DNA of 64,000 nt from an uncultured Blautia sp. (GTDB lineage Bacteria > Bacillota > Clostridia > Lachnospirales > Lachnospiraceae): positions 1-64,000 of the forward strand of contig UQHF01000002.1 of assembly GCA_900540785.1 (NCBI GenBank), given 5' to 3'. The notes beneath the pieces are model-generated. The model was given only the letters and a program-made list of their open reading frames with translations. It was not told where the DNA came from and made no database searches. Numbering within the stretch: position 1 is the first letter of the stretch; every line of letters starts with the position of its first letter. This document shows positions 42,192 through 50,554 of this stretch, piece after piece. Position numbers and translations under genes: made by a program.

Positions 42192-43561
42192 AGAAACAAA
42201 GTCTTTATCAATTCTTTTTAAAATACACGGTGCAGATTTGTGTAAATACGGTTTTCATTGTGGGACTGCTGGTTTTACTGGCAGCCCTTTCCGGCGTTTC
42301 CGGGATGATTCGTCCTGCCAATTATGCGGAAGTGACGCTTAAAAAAGACAGCGGGAAGCTTGCGGAAATATCGCATATTTCAGAGGAAATGATTCCTCCT
42401 CACTGTACTTACGGGGTGTATGAAGCGGACGGGACGTGGATGTACGGGAATTTTCCGGAAGAAATAAGAGAGAAGAGCTGGGAGAATTTTGAGACGGACA
42501 CGAAATTTTCTTCAGATGGGAAATACTTCTTTTTTATTGAGAGAAATAACGGGGAGGTCTGCATTGTAAAATATGCACTGAAGGCGTATTTTGCCGGAAA
42601 TCACCCTGTTTTAAACAGAATCGGGCTGGAAAATATACTGCCTCTTATTTTTCTTGTCCTGTTTTTGATCCAGGTGATCGTTTCTTCCCGGATTTTTTCA
42701 AAAAGACTGAAGCGCCGTCTTCTTGTGTTAAATCAGGCAACAGAAAAAATCGGGAACAGCGATCTGGATTTTGAGAGAGAGCATTCGGATATAAAGGAGA
42801 TTGAGGAAGTTTTAGGCTCTCTTGAGCATTTGCGGAAATCTTTGAAAACATCTCTGGAAGAGCAGTGGGAAATGGAGATAAAGAGGGAGGAAGAGCTTTC
42901 TGCCCTTGCCCACGACATTAAAACGCCTGTGACGATCATAAGGGGAAATGCGGAGCTTTTAAATGAAGAAGACTTAAATCGTGAGCAGAGAGAGTGCAGC
43001 GAAGCAATCCTTAAAAACGTGGAACAGATAGAGCAGTATTTACAGGCGATGCGGCAGGTAATCCACAATGAATTTAAGGAAGAAAAAACAGAAATCCTGG
43101 AGGGAGAGGCGATTTCTGACGCGTTTATCAAAAAGGCGGAGGAAATGACAGCGGCGGGAAATACGAACATTTCTGTAAAGAATCATATGGCAGCCTGTAA
43201 AATAAAAGGAAACAGAAAAGAGCTTCTTCGTGCCTGGGAAAATCTTGTGAGCAATGCTGTCTCCTATACGGAGAAAGAAAAAGGAATCGAGGTTTCAGTG
43301 GAAATCAAAGAGAGAGACAAAAAATCATTTCTTGTGGCGGAAGTAAGCGACTATGGACCGGGATTTTCAAAAGAAGATTTATTTCACGGCACAGAGCGGT
43401 TTTACAGAGGCGATAAAAGCCGCCACGGAAGCGGACATCAGGGACTCGGGCTTTTTATTGCTTCCAATATTACAAAAAATCAGGGCGGAAGCCTGATTCT
43501 TAAAAATTCAGAAAAGACAAGGGGCGGTCAGGCGCAGCTTTGGATCGTGACAGAAGGGTGA
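42182..43561 (+). CDS. Sensor histidine kinase (LanK/NisK-like)
   Basis: A 459-residue kinase from the ATG at 42182; a GTG at 42164 is an alternative. Two helices (about residues 17-40 and 155-176) bracket a 115-residue extracellular domain, as in LanK sensors of lantibiotics. A HisKA domain with LAHDIKTPVTIIRGN (His about residue 245) and HATPase motifs NLVSNAVSYT, DYGPGF and GHQGLGLFI follow. It pairs with the regulator overlapping its start. Starts 4 nt before the next regulator gene, so one transcript may run to 44270. Confidence 0.9.
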   Translation: MGVKKQSLYQFFLKYTVQICVNTVFIVGLLVLLAALSGVSGMIRPANYAEVTLKKDSGKLAEISHISEEMIPPHCTYGVYEADGTWMYGNFPEEIREKSWENFETDTKFSSDGKYFFFIERNNGEVCIVKYALKAYFAGNHPVLNRIGLENILPLIFLVLFLIQVIVSSRIFSKRLKRRLLVLNQATEKIGNSDLDFEREHSDIKEIEEVLGSLEHLRKSLKTSLEEQWEMEIKREEELSALAHDIKTPVTIIRGNAELLNEEDLNREQRECSEAILKNVEQIEQYLQAMRQVIHNEFKEEKTEILEGEAISDAFIKKAEEMTAAGNTNISVKNHMAACKIKGNRKELLRAWENLVSNAVSYTEKEKGIEVSVEIKERDKKSFLVAEVSDYGPGFSKEDLFHGTERFYRGDKSRHGSGHQGLGLFIASNITKNQGGSLILKNSEKTRGGQAQLWIVTEG

Positions 43562-43565
43562 GAAA

Positions 43566-44270
43566 ATGGACGATATAAAAATTCTTGTAGCAGAAGATGA
43601 CACGGCGATCAATCATTTAATATGTAAAATTCTGGAAAAAGGAGGGTACAGAGCGGTATCTGCCTTTTCCGGCACGGAAGCGGAGCTTCGCTATGGCATG
43701 GAAACATACGATATGGTCATTCTCGACCTGATGATGCCCGGTATGGACGGGGAGTCGCTTCTTCAGAAAATCCGGACGGACAGAAAATCAGAAATTCCTG
43801 TTTTAATTCTCTCTGCAAAATCGGCGCTGGAAGATAAGGTAACGCTTTTAAAAAGCGGGGCGGACGATTATATGACGAAACCTTTTGAGCCGGACGAGCT
43901 TCTTGCAAGAGTGTATGCGCTTTTGAGAAGAAGCGGGTCAAAGGGAGGAAGGGCAGAAGCGGTATCTGATGAGGAAATTCTCACTTTTAAAAACTTAAAG
44001 CTTTTGAAAAAAGGACATCAGGTATCTGTAAAAGAACATGTCCTTACACTGACTCCTTATGAATATGAAATCCTTCTTCTCCTTATGGAAGAGCCGGATA
44101 AGGTTTTTTCAAGAGAAAGTCTTTATGAGAAGGTGTGGAAAGGGGGTTATTACGGGGAGGACAATACGGTAAATGTCCATGTGAGCAATCTTCGTAAAAA
44201 AATAGCAGCTGCTGACGGGGAAGAGGAGTATATCAAAACCGTTTGGGGAATTGGATTTAAGATGGCATAA
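43566..44270 (+). CDS. OmpR-family response regulator of the second peptide-resistance module
   Basis: A 234-residue regulator. The receiver has Glu10/Asp11/Asp12, phosphoacceptor Asp54 (MVILDLMMPG), Ser in ILSAKS and Lys in MTKPF. The winged-helix domain (about 130-233) ends AADGEEEYIKTVWGIGFKM. It follows the LanK-like gene by 4 nt but probably serves the transporter downstream, whose short kinase is at 46090. The 11-bp TCT array starts one base after its stop. Confidence 0.9.
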   Translation: MDDIKILVAEDDTAINHLICKILEKGGYRAVSAFSGTEAELRYGMETYDMVILDLMMPGMDGESLLQKIRTDRKSEIPVLILSAKSALEDKVTLLKSGADDYMTKPFEPDELLARVYALLRRSGSKGGRAEAVSDEEILTFKNLKLLKKGHQVSVKEHVLTLTPYEYEILLLLMEEPDKVFSRESLYEKVWKGGYYGEDNTVNVHVSNLRKKIAAADGEEEYIKTVWGIGFKMA

Positions 44271-44327
44271 TCTTTATGAATTCTTTAAACTTTCTTGAGG
44301 ACTTATTAAGAGCCTTTTTTGTATACT
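44271..44327 (+). promoter_or_regulatory. TCT-N8-TCT-N8-TCT array and promoter of the BcrA-like operon
   Basis: TCT occurs at 44271-44273, 44282-44284 and 44293-44295, each exactly 11 bp after the last, with similar flanks (TCTTTA, TCTTTA, TCTTGA). TCT-N8-TCT is the known NisR operator pattern. A -10 TATACT lies at 44322-44327, and the -35 is poorly defined, fitting activation by a bound regulator. Confidence 0.6.
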
Positions 44328-44372
44328 CTTAATTACAGAAGGGACGTAAGTCTGAAAGAAAGGAAGAAAAAG

Positions 44373-45299
44373 ATGGGAGAATATATTGTAAGAACAAAAA
44401 ATCTCACAAAGAATTACGGAAAATTCTGCGCCCTTAACCGTGTGGAAATTTCCGTAAAAAGAGGAGAGATATACGGTCTTGTGGGAGATAACGGCGCAGG
44501 AAAAACAACTTTTTTAAAGCTGCTGTCAGGCCTTGCCGCTCCTTCAGAGGGAGAAATATCCCTGTTTGGGGAGCATGAGGCAAAAGAAATTCAGAAAATG
44601 AGAAGACGGACAGGAGTTCTCATTGAAAATCCCGGATTTTACCCGCAGCTTAATGTGAGACAAAATCTGGAATACGCAAGAATACAAAAAGGCGTTCCGG
44701 GAGAAAAATGTGTGGAGGAAATTCTGGAGCTTACAGGACTTCGCACGGCAGCAGAGAAAAAAGCAAAAGCTCTTTCTCTTGGAATGAAACAGCGTCTGGG
44801 ACTTGGAATCGCACTTATGGGAATCCCGGAGCTTCTGATTCTTGATGAGCCCATAAACGGTCTTGACCCAAGCGGAATTGTGGAGATGAGAAACCTCCTT
44901 CTTTGTCTCAGCAGGGAAAAAAATATTACGATTCTTCTTTCCAGCCACATTTTAAGCGAGCTGGAGCAGATGGCAGATACTTACGGCTTTTTAAAGAACG
45001 GACACCTTCTCCGTCAGATTTCCCGAAAGGAAATTCTGGAAGAGTGTGCAGATTATGTGGAAATTGCTGTTTCCGACAGAGAAAAATATGCGGTTCTTCT
45101 GGAAAAGGAGCTTTCTGTGAAAAATTATAAAGTAATGCCTGACGGAAAAGTGAGGATTTTAAAGGCAGAGTCCTCCAATGAGGCATACAGCCGTCTTGCC
45201 CAGGAACATGGAATTGATGTTCTGGAGCTTTCACGGAAAAGCCAGTCTCTTGAGGAATATTACCTGAATTTAAAAGAAGGAGGAAGCGCGTTATGTTAA
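44373..45299 (+). CDS. ABC transporter ATP-binding protein, bacitracin/lantibiotic-resistance type (BcrA-like)
   Basis: A 308-residue ATPase from the ATG at 44373. Walker A GDNGAGKTT (about 37-45), GVLIENPGFYPQLN with Glu at the Q-loop position, signature LSLGMKQRLGLG, Walker B LLILDEPINGLDP and SSHILSELEQ are clear. A 90-residue C-terminal extension is typical of BcrA. It drives the permease encoded with a 7-nt overlap. The substrate is probably an antimicrobial peptide. An upstream in-frame ATG (44319) has no ribosome-binding site. Confidence 0.92.
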   Translation: MGEYIVRTKNLTKNYGKFCALNRVEISVKRGEIYGLVGDNGAGKTTFLKLLSGLAAPSEGEISLFGEHEAKEIQKMRRRTGVLIENPGFYPQLNVRQNLEYARIQKGVPGEKCVEEILELTGLRTAAEKKAKALSLGMKQRLGLGIALMGIPELLILDEPINGLDPSGIVEMRNLLLCLSREKNITILLSSHILSELEQMADTYGFLKNGHLLRQISRKEILEECADYVEIAVSDREKYAVLLEKELSVKNYKVMPDGKVRILKAESSNEAYSRLAQEHGIDVLELSRKSQSLEEYYLNLKEGGSALC

Positions 45300-46066
45300 A
45301 TTATATGAAAAGCGAGTGGTATAAAACCATTCGTGGAAGAGGCTTTTATCTTGCAGGAGGCGTGATGTGCGGTCTTGTTCTTCTCATGAACCTGATTTTA
45401 TGGGGCAGCAATCATTTTATTACAAACTTCCCGTATGGTACGTTCCGTTTTTCCCTGAATACGCTTACAGCCCAGCCAATTTGGATAATTGCCCTTGGAA
45501 GTGTAGTTGCAGGTACGATTTTTGTTGACGACAGAAAAGCGGGAGTCATTAAAAACGCAGTTGCCTACGGCATTCCAAGAGAAACGATACTACTTGGAAA
45601 ATGGCTGGTATCTCTGGCAAGCTGCCTTATTTTAATGTGCGTGGTATTTGCAGTATATGTGGGAAGCGCATATCTTCTTTTGGAAAACCCGGAGTGGGAG
45701 CCTTTCAAACAGATGATAATGGCGCTTGTTTCCGCCCTTCCTTTTTCCATTGCAGCTATGATGCTTATGCTGGGACTTGGCGTGACTCTTGAAAAAGAAA
45801 CATCTATGATGCTCTGGTGGATGGCAGTGATTTATTTTATTCCTATGGCAGTGGGTATGCTTGGGATGTATTTTAAGGCATTTGAAAAGATTTCAGGATG
45901 GCTGCCCTATACGTTTTTACGCTCGGAAGTCCTTGTGACAAGGGGGACATATCAGTGTCTTTGGAATACTCCGGAAGGATTTTTAAAATGTATGGTAACC
46001 GGTGTGATCGGAATTGTTGTTTTCGGTGCATGGGGAATGATAAAATTCAGAAAACAGCAGATGTAA
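45293..46066 (+). CDS. ABC-2 permease, BcrB-like
   Basis: A 257-residue, six-helix permease. The opening NYMKSEWYKTIRGRGFYLAGGVM and the loop VDDRKAGVIKNAVAYGIPRETILLGKW (about residues 82-108) match ABC2_membrane_4-type permeases of bacitracin and lantibiotic resistance. It overlaps the ATPase gene by 7 nt and is 23 nt before the kinase. A single permease suggests a homodimer. Confidence 0.88.
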   Translation: MLNYMKSEWYKTIRGRGFYLAGGVMCGLVLLMNLILWGSNHFITNFPYGTFRFSLNTLTAQPIWIIALGSVVAGTIFVDDRKAGVIKNAVAYGIPRETILLGKWLVSLASCLILMCVVFAVYVGSAYLLLENPEWEPFKQMIMALVSALPFSIAAMMLMLGLGVTLEKETSMMLWWMAVIYFIPMAVGMLGMYFKAFEKISGWLPYTFLRSEVLVTRGTYQCLWNTPEGFLKCMVTGVIGIVVFGAWGMIKFRKQQM

Positions 46067-46089
46067 AGTAAGCTGAAAAGGAGGAGGCA

Positions 46090-47007
46090 ATGAAAGAAGC
46101 AGTGATTCTTATTTTAAGCATCCTTGTGTGTTATCTTCTATGGCGCCTTTTTGCCATAAAATACACATTAAAAAAAGCAGAGAAGGAGCTTCGCGAAATT
46201 TCAGCGGAGCCCGAGGAAAACAGAATTGTAAAGTTTCCTGTTCCGGATAGAACTGTGGAATCTTTTCTCTGTTCAGTAAACGAGAATCTTGAGGGAATCC
46301 GGAAGCTTCGCATTGCCTATGGGAAAAAAGAGGAAAAGCTCAAAGAAGAGATTGAAAATATCAGTCACGACCTTCGCACACCCCTCACTGCCATTCTCGG
46401 ATATTTAAAGATGATGGATACCGCTTCCATGAGCAGTGAGGAGCAGGAATCCTTAAAGATTGTGAGAAAGAAAGCAGAAAAACTTCAAAAGCTGATCGAA
46501 CAGTTTTACGAGCTTTCCAGAGTAAGCGATGGAAATTTTCAGATGGAAATGGAAGAGACAGATGCGGGCAGGATTCTGCGGGAATGCTGTCTTTCCCACT
46601 ATGGACTTCTGGAAAAATTAAAGGTAGAGCTTTCGCTTCCGGAAATCCCGGTAAAAATAAGAGGCAATGAGGATGCCCTTACAAGAGTATTTGTAAACCT
46701 TCTCCAAAACAGTGTGAGATACGGGCAGACAGAGCTTACGATTTCGGTGCAGAAGAGAGAAAAAGAAGTTCTATTTATTTTTGCAAACGACATAGAAGAA
46801 GGTACAGAGCTTTCAGAACCGTCCCGGATTTTTGACCGATTTTATATGCAGGAAGCCTCAAGAACAAAGGGAGGAACAGGACTTGGGCTTACAGTGAGCA
46901 GATACCTTGTGGAATATATGAATGGAAAGATATGGGCGGAATATAAAAAAACGGAGGAAAAAACATTCCTTGAGATCATCATAAGTTTCCCGCTTATATT
47001 TTTTTAA
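46090..47007 (+). CDS. Short sensor histidine kinase without an extracellular domain
   Basis: A 305-residue kinase with one clear N-terminal helix (about residues 3-24) and no room for an outside sensor. HisKA has ENISHDLRTPLTAILGYL (His about residue 94); HATPase has NLLQNSVRYG, IFDRFY and GGTGLGLTVSRYL. Such kinases usually read the state of a partner transporter, as BceS does with BceAB. The regulator at 43566 is the likely partner. The order regulator, ATPase, permease, kinase is one module. AAGGAGGAGG precedes the start. Confidence 0.88.
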   Translation: MKEAVILILSILVCYLLWRLFAIKYTLKKAEKELREISAEPEENRIVKFPVPDRTVESFLCSVNENLEGIRKLRIAYGKKEEKLKEEIENISHDLRTPLTAILGYLKMMDTASMSSEEQESLKIVRKKAEKLQKLIEQFYELSRVSDGNFQMEMEETDAGRILRECCLSHYGLLEKLKVELSLPEIPVKIRGNEDALTRVFVNLLQNSVRYGQTELTISVQKREKEVLFIFANDIEEGTELSEPSRIFDRFYMQEASRTKGGTGLGLTVSRYLVEYMNGKIWAEYKKTEEKTFLEIIISFPLIFF

Positions 47008-47025
47008 GAGATCTGTGCGAAAATA

Positions 47026-47054
47026 TTGGAAAATCCCTGTAACTGTGATAAACT
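47026..47054 (+). promoter_or_regulatory. Promoter of the hemerythrin gene
   Basis: TTGGAA (47026-47031), 17 bp, TAAACT (47049-47054). Both boxes match consensus at four of six positions. Confidence 0.4.
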
Positions 47055-47123
47055 ATATACGTTTAAAAGTGTTCGGCAAAGACCTGGAGCACAAAGATAC
47101 AGAGACACAGGAGGTCAGATAAG

Positions 47124-47522
47124 ATGAGAGTAGAATTTGATAAAGCATTGGAAACAGGAAACGAGATGATTGATTCCCAGCACAAAGAGCTGATCAGCAG
47201 AATCGACCAGCTTCTTGTAAGCTGCCAGGACGGCAATGGACAGGTAAAGGCAATCAAAATGCTGGATTATCTTTTAGATTACACAGAGTTTCATTTTGAT
47301 GCAGAAGAAAAACTTCAGGAAGAAATCAGTTTCCCTGGAATAAATGAGCATAAGGCAAAACACGCAGAGTTTAAAAACGCAGTAAAAGAACTTCAGGAGA
47401 TGCTTGAGGAAGAGGAAGGCCCAACAGAGGCTTTTGTAGCTCGGGTTCAGAAAAATGTAGTAGACTGGCTGTTCGATCACATCAAAGTATTCGATCGCGC
47501 AGTTGCGGAATATAAGGGCTGA
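47124..47522 (+). CDS. Bacteriohemerythrin
   Basis: A 132-residue four-helix protein with the full diiron ligand set: His20 (SQHKE), His57 and Glu61 (FHFDAEE), His76 and His80 (NEHKAKHAEF), His119 and Asp124 (FDHIKVFD). It binds oxygen reversibly. In strict anaerobes such proteins are thought to scavenge or deliver oxygen or iron. The acetyltransferase gene follows after 4 nt. Confidence 0.95.
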   Translation: MRVEFDKALETGNEMIDSQHKELISRIDQLLVSCQDGNGQVKAIKMLDYLLDYTEFHFDAEEKLQEEISFPGINEHKAKHAEFKNAVKELQEMLEEEEGPTEAFVARVQKNVVDWLFDHIKVFDRAVAEYKG

Positions 47523-47526
47523 GAAA

Positions 47527-48099
47527 TTGGATACAGAAAAGAAGTTTACGATCCGTATGGCAGAGGAGAAAGATGCAGAAGCGCTTCTTTCCATTTACGG
47601 CTACTATGTGAAACATACGGCAGTAAGTTTTGACTATGAAGTACCCTCTCTTTTGGAATTTACAGAGAAGATGAGAGACATAAAGAAGCGTTATCCCTAT
47701 CTCGTTGTGGAAGAAGACGGAGAGGTAAGAGGTTATGCGTATGCCGCTGTTTTTAAAGAGCGTGTGGCGTATGACTGGTCTGTGGAGACTACCATTTATC
47801 TGAATCCGGAATACAAGGGAAGAGGATACGGAAAGGCGCTTTATGAAAAACTGGAGGAGCTTTTGAAAAAGCAGAATATCCAGAATATGAATGCCTGTAT
47901 CGCCTGTATTGATGAGGAGGATGAGTACCTCACAAATGACAGTCCGAGATTTCATCATCATATGGGCTTTCAGATGGTGGGAAAATTTCACAAATCAGGC
48001 TGTAAATTCGGAAGATGGTACGATATGATATGGATGGAGAAGATGATCGGAGACCACAGAGAGCCTCCGCTGCCTGTCTGTCCTGTTACGGGAATTTGA
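47527..48099 (+). CDS. GNAT N-acetyltransferase (Pat/MnaT-like)
   Basis: A 190-residue acetyltransferase. Start taken as TTG 47527, 7 nt after AAGGG; the first ATG (47557) would cut the first strand. Motif A is TIYLNPEYKGRGYGKALYEKL (about residues 96-117). N-terminal IRMAEEKDAEALLSIY and ACIACIDEEDE, FHHHMGFQMVG match phosphinothricin/amino-acid acetyltransferases. The C-terminal tail HREPPLPVCPV is typical of the group. Probably co-transcribed with hemerythrin. Confidence 0.88.
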   Translation: MDTEKKFTIRMAEEKDAEALLSIYGYYVKHTAVSFDYEVPSLLEFTEKMRDIKKRYPYLVVEEDGEVRGYAYAAVFKERVAYDWSVETTIYLNPEYKGRGYGKALYEKLEELLKKQNIQNMNACIACIDEEDEYLTNDSPRFHHHMGFQMVGKFHKSGCKFGRWYDMIWMEKMIGDHREPPLPVCPVTGI

Positions 48100-48118
48100 A
48101 TGATTGTTGCGGTATAAC

Positions 48119-48152
48119 AAAAAGTCTGGCAGAGTTTTCTGCCAGGCTTTTT
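48119..48152 (+). terminator. Terminator after the acetyltransferase gene
   Basis: AAAAAGTCTGGCAGA (48119-48133) pairs with TCTGCCAGGCTTTTT (48138-48152), with one G-T pair, ending in five T residues. Confidence 0.8.
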
Positions 48153-48294
48153 ACGCAATCGGCAGTAAAACAACTATGGGCTTAAAGCAGCTTGTAGAGC
48201 ACCGCAGTTATCTAAACGTTAATCAATCGAGAGAAATAAATATGGACCTCAGACGTATTGTACTTCTGGGGGCTTTTGTACATGCAGAAGTTGT

Positions 48295-48760
48295 CAAAAA
48301 ATGTAAAAGTCAGCGAAAATCTTTGAATCAATTCCATAAGCCTATAATAAATCAGTTGAAATAGGCGAAAAACCTTTAAATATCTTAAAAATCCTATAAA
48401 ATCCAAGGTAAAATAAGTTGAAAATCAAAGAAAGGCAAATCTAGCCTATAAAAAGACATGAAAAAATAATCAAAATCTAAGAAAATTAAAAAGTATCCTA
48501 TTTGTCTTTGAAAAAAGTAGCCGATATTTTAATAAGTTTGAAAAGTAGCTTATTTAGACCACAAAAAAATAGGCGAAAAACAGAGAAAATAAAAAATAAC
48601 CTTATGCTATCTGATAAAACGATATTACAGATAAAGTACAGGAATCAATGAATATGCTATATACCTGTTATAGCAAGAATAACCATACACAGTTGTAAGA
48701 ACAACCGTGCGGAGCCGTAAAAAATAATCAGGCAGCCGAAATATGATTAGTTTACTTTTA
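48295..48760. repeat. AT-rich geneless stretch with short repeats
   Basis: No convincing coding frame was found from about 48153 to 48828. Between 48295 and 48600 composition is strongly A-rich. AATAGGCGAAAAAC is exactly repeated (48360-48373, 48568-48581). CCTATAA recurs (48341, 48394, 48444 regions) and GTTTGAAAA-like words recur. GCCTAT (48340-48345) pairs with ATAGGC (48361-48366). A 40-codon frame from ATG 48242 to 48364 exists but has no recognisable similarity. The origin is unknown. Confidence 0.5.
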
Positions 48761-48796
48761 TGTTGAAATTATTTGGCAAAATAATTATAAATCAAA

Positions 48797-48818
48797 ATGG
48801 GGAGGCATTCCTCCCCAT
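48797..48818 (-). terminator. Hairpin at the end of the acetyltransferase remnant
   Basis: ATGGGGAGG (48797-48805) and CCTCCCCAT (48810-48818) pair perfectly around a 4-nt loop. On the minus strand TTTTGATTT follows, so it would end the remnant's transcript. Confidence 0.65.
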
Positions 48819-48828
48819 AAATAAATCA

Positions 48829-48990
48829 TCATTCTTTTGGCATAACAATATGCGGGCAGTATTCATTAAGATATACAACGCCCTGTTTTTTGTAGCCGAG
48901 TTTTTCATAGAAGTCAGCTACGCGTCCGATTACGAAGCTTTCTCTTCCGGCAGTGATTCGTAAATTTTAAATCCCATGATATTCTCCTGA
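48829..48990 (-). pseudogene. C-terminal remnant of a GNAT acetyltransferase gene
   Basis: Reading leftward from about 48990, ENIMGFKIYESLPEE is followed by a 2-nt insertion near 48940, then SFVIGRVADFYEKLGYKKQG, VVYLNEYCPHIVMPKE and a stop at 48829-48831. FYEKLGYKKQG and EYCPHIVM are hallmarks of the last third of GNAT enzymes. The first two thirds are absent and a TAA lies just upstream in frame. An AGGAG box before the ATG at 48977 is probably coincidental. Confidence 0.7.
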
Positions 48991-49017
48991 GGTTAGGATT
49001 GTCTGTTTGCCAGAGTA

Positions 49018-50367
49018 TTATTTTGTCAGTTTTAATTTTTTCATAAAATTTCTGTATAAAATACAGCCGATCACAGCAGCGATAAGCTCCGCTACCGGGA
49101 AGGTTGCCCAGACGCCATACAGCCCTGCGGTTTTTGCCAGAACTGCAGACAGAGGAATAATGATGATCAACTGGCGCAGCAGAGATACGACTAATGACTG
49201 GACGCCTTTTCCAAGTGCTTCAAAAGCTCCGGAAAGCACACAGCCTACTGTGGAAATGATAAATCCAATGGCAATGATACGCAGCATGGGAACGCCGATT
49301 TCGAGCATTTCCGCATTTGCATTAAAAAGTTTCATGATTCCCTGTGGGAAAGCCATAAACAGTACAGTACCCAAAGCCATGATCACTCCGGCTGCCTCCA
49401 GGCTGGCTTTTAAAGTTTCTTTCATACGTTTTCGGTTTCCGGCGCCGTAATTATAGCTCATAATAGGGCGCATTCCCTGAATTACGCCGTTAGCAGGCAT
49501 GTATACGAAGGTCTGGATTTTGATATACAGTCCAAAAACGGCAATCGCCGTGGCGGAAAATGCTGCCAGCACAGAGTTTAATGCAGCGACCAGAACAGAA
49601 GGCAGGGACATCATAATTGCGGAAGGGATTGCCACAGTATAGATTTTCCAAAGCATATTTTTTTCAAAGCGAAATCCTTTTAAATGAATCCGTACAGACG
49701 TACATTTTTTCAGGAAGAAAATCATAGAAAGGGCAGCAGCCAGAATCTGAGAAGCTACGGTTGCAATCGCAGCACCCTTAACTCCCATAGCAGGAATGCC
49801 GAACCAGCCGAAAATAAAAATCGGGTCTAAAATAATATTAAAAATAGCACCTGCACCCTGGAAGATCATGGGAAGCACCATGCTTCCTGTTGCCTGAAAT
49901 AATTTTTCTGCATATAAATGATACATACTTCCAATGCTGAAGCATAAAACAATCTGCGTATACTGGCAGCTCATTTCATAAATCTGAGGACTGTCTGTAA
50001 AGTTTCTAAGGAATGGTCCGGTGACAAAGAGTCCCATCAGTACAAACAACAGCCAGTGAACACCGCTTAACAGGAAGCCATGCGTGGCGGCAGATGTGAC
50101 TTCTTTTTCGTCTCTTGCGCCGAGAGCACGTGCAACGCAGGAACTAAGCCCGATTCCAAAGCCGCAGGATACTGCGATGATCAGATTCTGCAGGGGAAAG
50201 GCAATGGATACCGCTGTCAGAGCATCCTCGCTCACTCTTGCCACATACATACTGTCTACAATATTATATAATGCCTGTATCAGCATGGAAATCATAGGCG
50301 GCACAGACATGGAAATCAAAAGGGGCATTACTTTTTTTGTTCCCATGATATTTTCCGTTTTTTGCAT
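49018..50367 (-). CDS. MATE family efflux transporter
   Basis: A 449-residue, twelve-helix protein of the DinF/NorM type. Start taken at 50367 (7 nt after GAGGT); 50373 is two codons longer but too close to that site. Typical motifs: PLLISMSVPPMISMLIQALYNIVDSMYVARVSEDALTAVSIAFP at the N terminus and MRPIMSYNYGAGNRKRMKETL (about 300). It exports drugs or metabolites using Na+ or H+. It is divergent from the DUF3990 gene. TATAAT on the minus strand (50390-50395) may be its -10. Confidence 0.93.
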   Translation of the reverse strand: MQKTENIMGTKKVMPLLISMSVPPMISMLIQALYNIVDSMYVARVSEDALTAVSIAFPLQNLIIAVSCGFGIGLSSCVARALGARDEKEVTSAATHGFLLSGVHWLLFVLMGLFVTGPFLRNFTDSPQIYEMSCQYTQIVLCFSIGSMYHLYAEKLFQATGSMVLPMIFQGAGAIFNIILDPIFIFGWFGIPAMGVKGAAIATVASQILAAALSMIFFLKKCTSVRIHLKGFRFEKNMLWKIYTVAIPSAIMMSLPSVLVAALNSVLAAFSATAIAVFGLYIKIQTFVYMPANGVIQGMRPIMSYNYGAGNRKRMKETLKASLEAAGVIMALGTVLFMAFPQGIMKLFNANAEMLEIGVPMLRIIAIGFIISTVGCVLSGAFEALGKGVQSLVVSLLRQLIIIIPLSAVLAKTAGLYGVWATFPVAELIAAVIGCILYRNFMKKLKLTK

Positions 50368-50482
50368 TTTCATACCTCTTTTCCAAAAAATTATACCTTA
50401 AAAAGAATAGTCATTTAGAACGGGTTTGTCAATGTGTTTTTTCAGAATTTGTCGGATATTCATATCTTAAAGATGCGGTGCG

Positions 50483-50511
50483 TTGTAACGTAAGAACTTG
50501 TGTGGTATGAT
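50483..50511 (+). promoter_or_regulatory. Promoter of the DUF3990 gene pair
   Basis: TTGTAA (50483-50488), 17 bp, TATGAT (50506-50511) with TGG just upstream (extended -10). The gene starts at 50555 after AAGGAGG. Confidence 0.65.
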
Positions 50512-50554
50512 GAGGTTATCGGAAAAAGCGGAATACGAATGGAAGGAGGAGCTT

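Noticed and set aside
39306..47007. A lantibiotic biosynthesis cluster
   Set aside because: Only immunity and regulatory genes are present. I found no precursor peptide, LanB/C/M enzyme or LanT transporter in or around the block.
48242..48364. 40-codon frame in the AT-rich stretch
   Set aside because: Weak ribosome-binding site, no recognisable family and its end lies inside the repeats; kept only as a note.
48295..48600. CRISPR array
   Set aside because: Repeats are few, short and unevenly spaced, with no constant repeat-spacer pattern and no cas genes.
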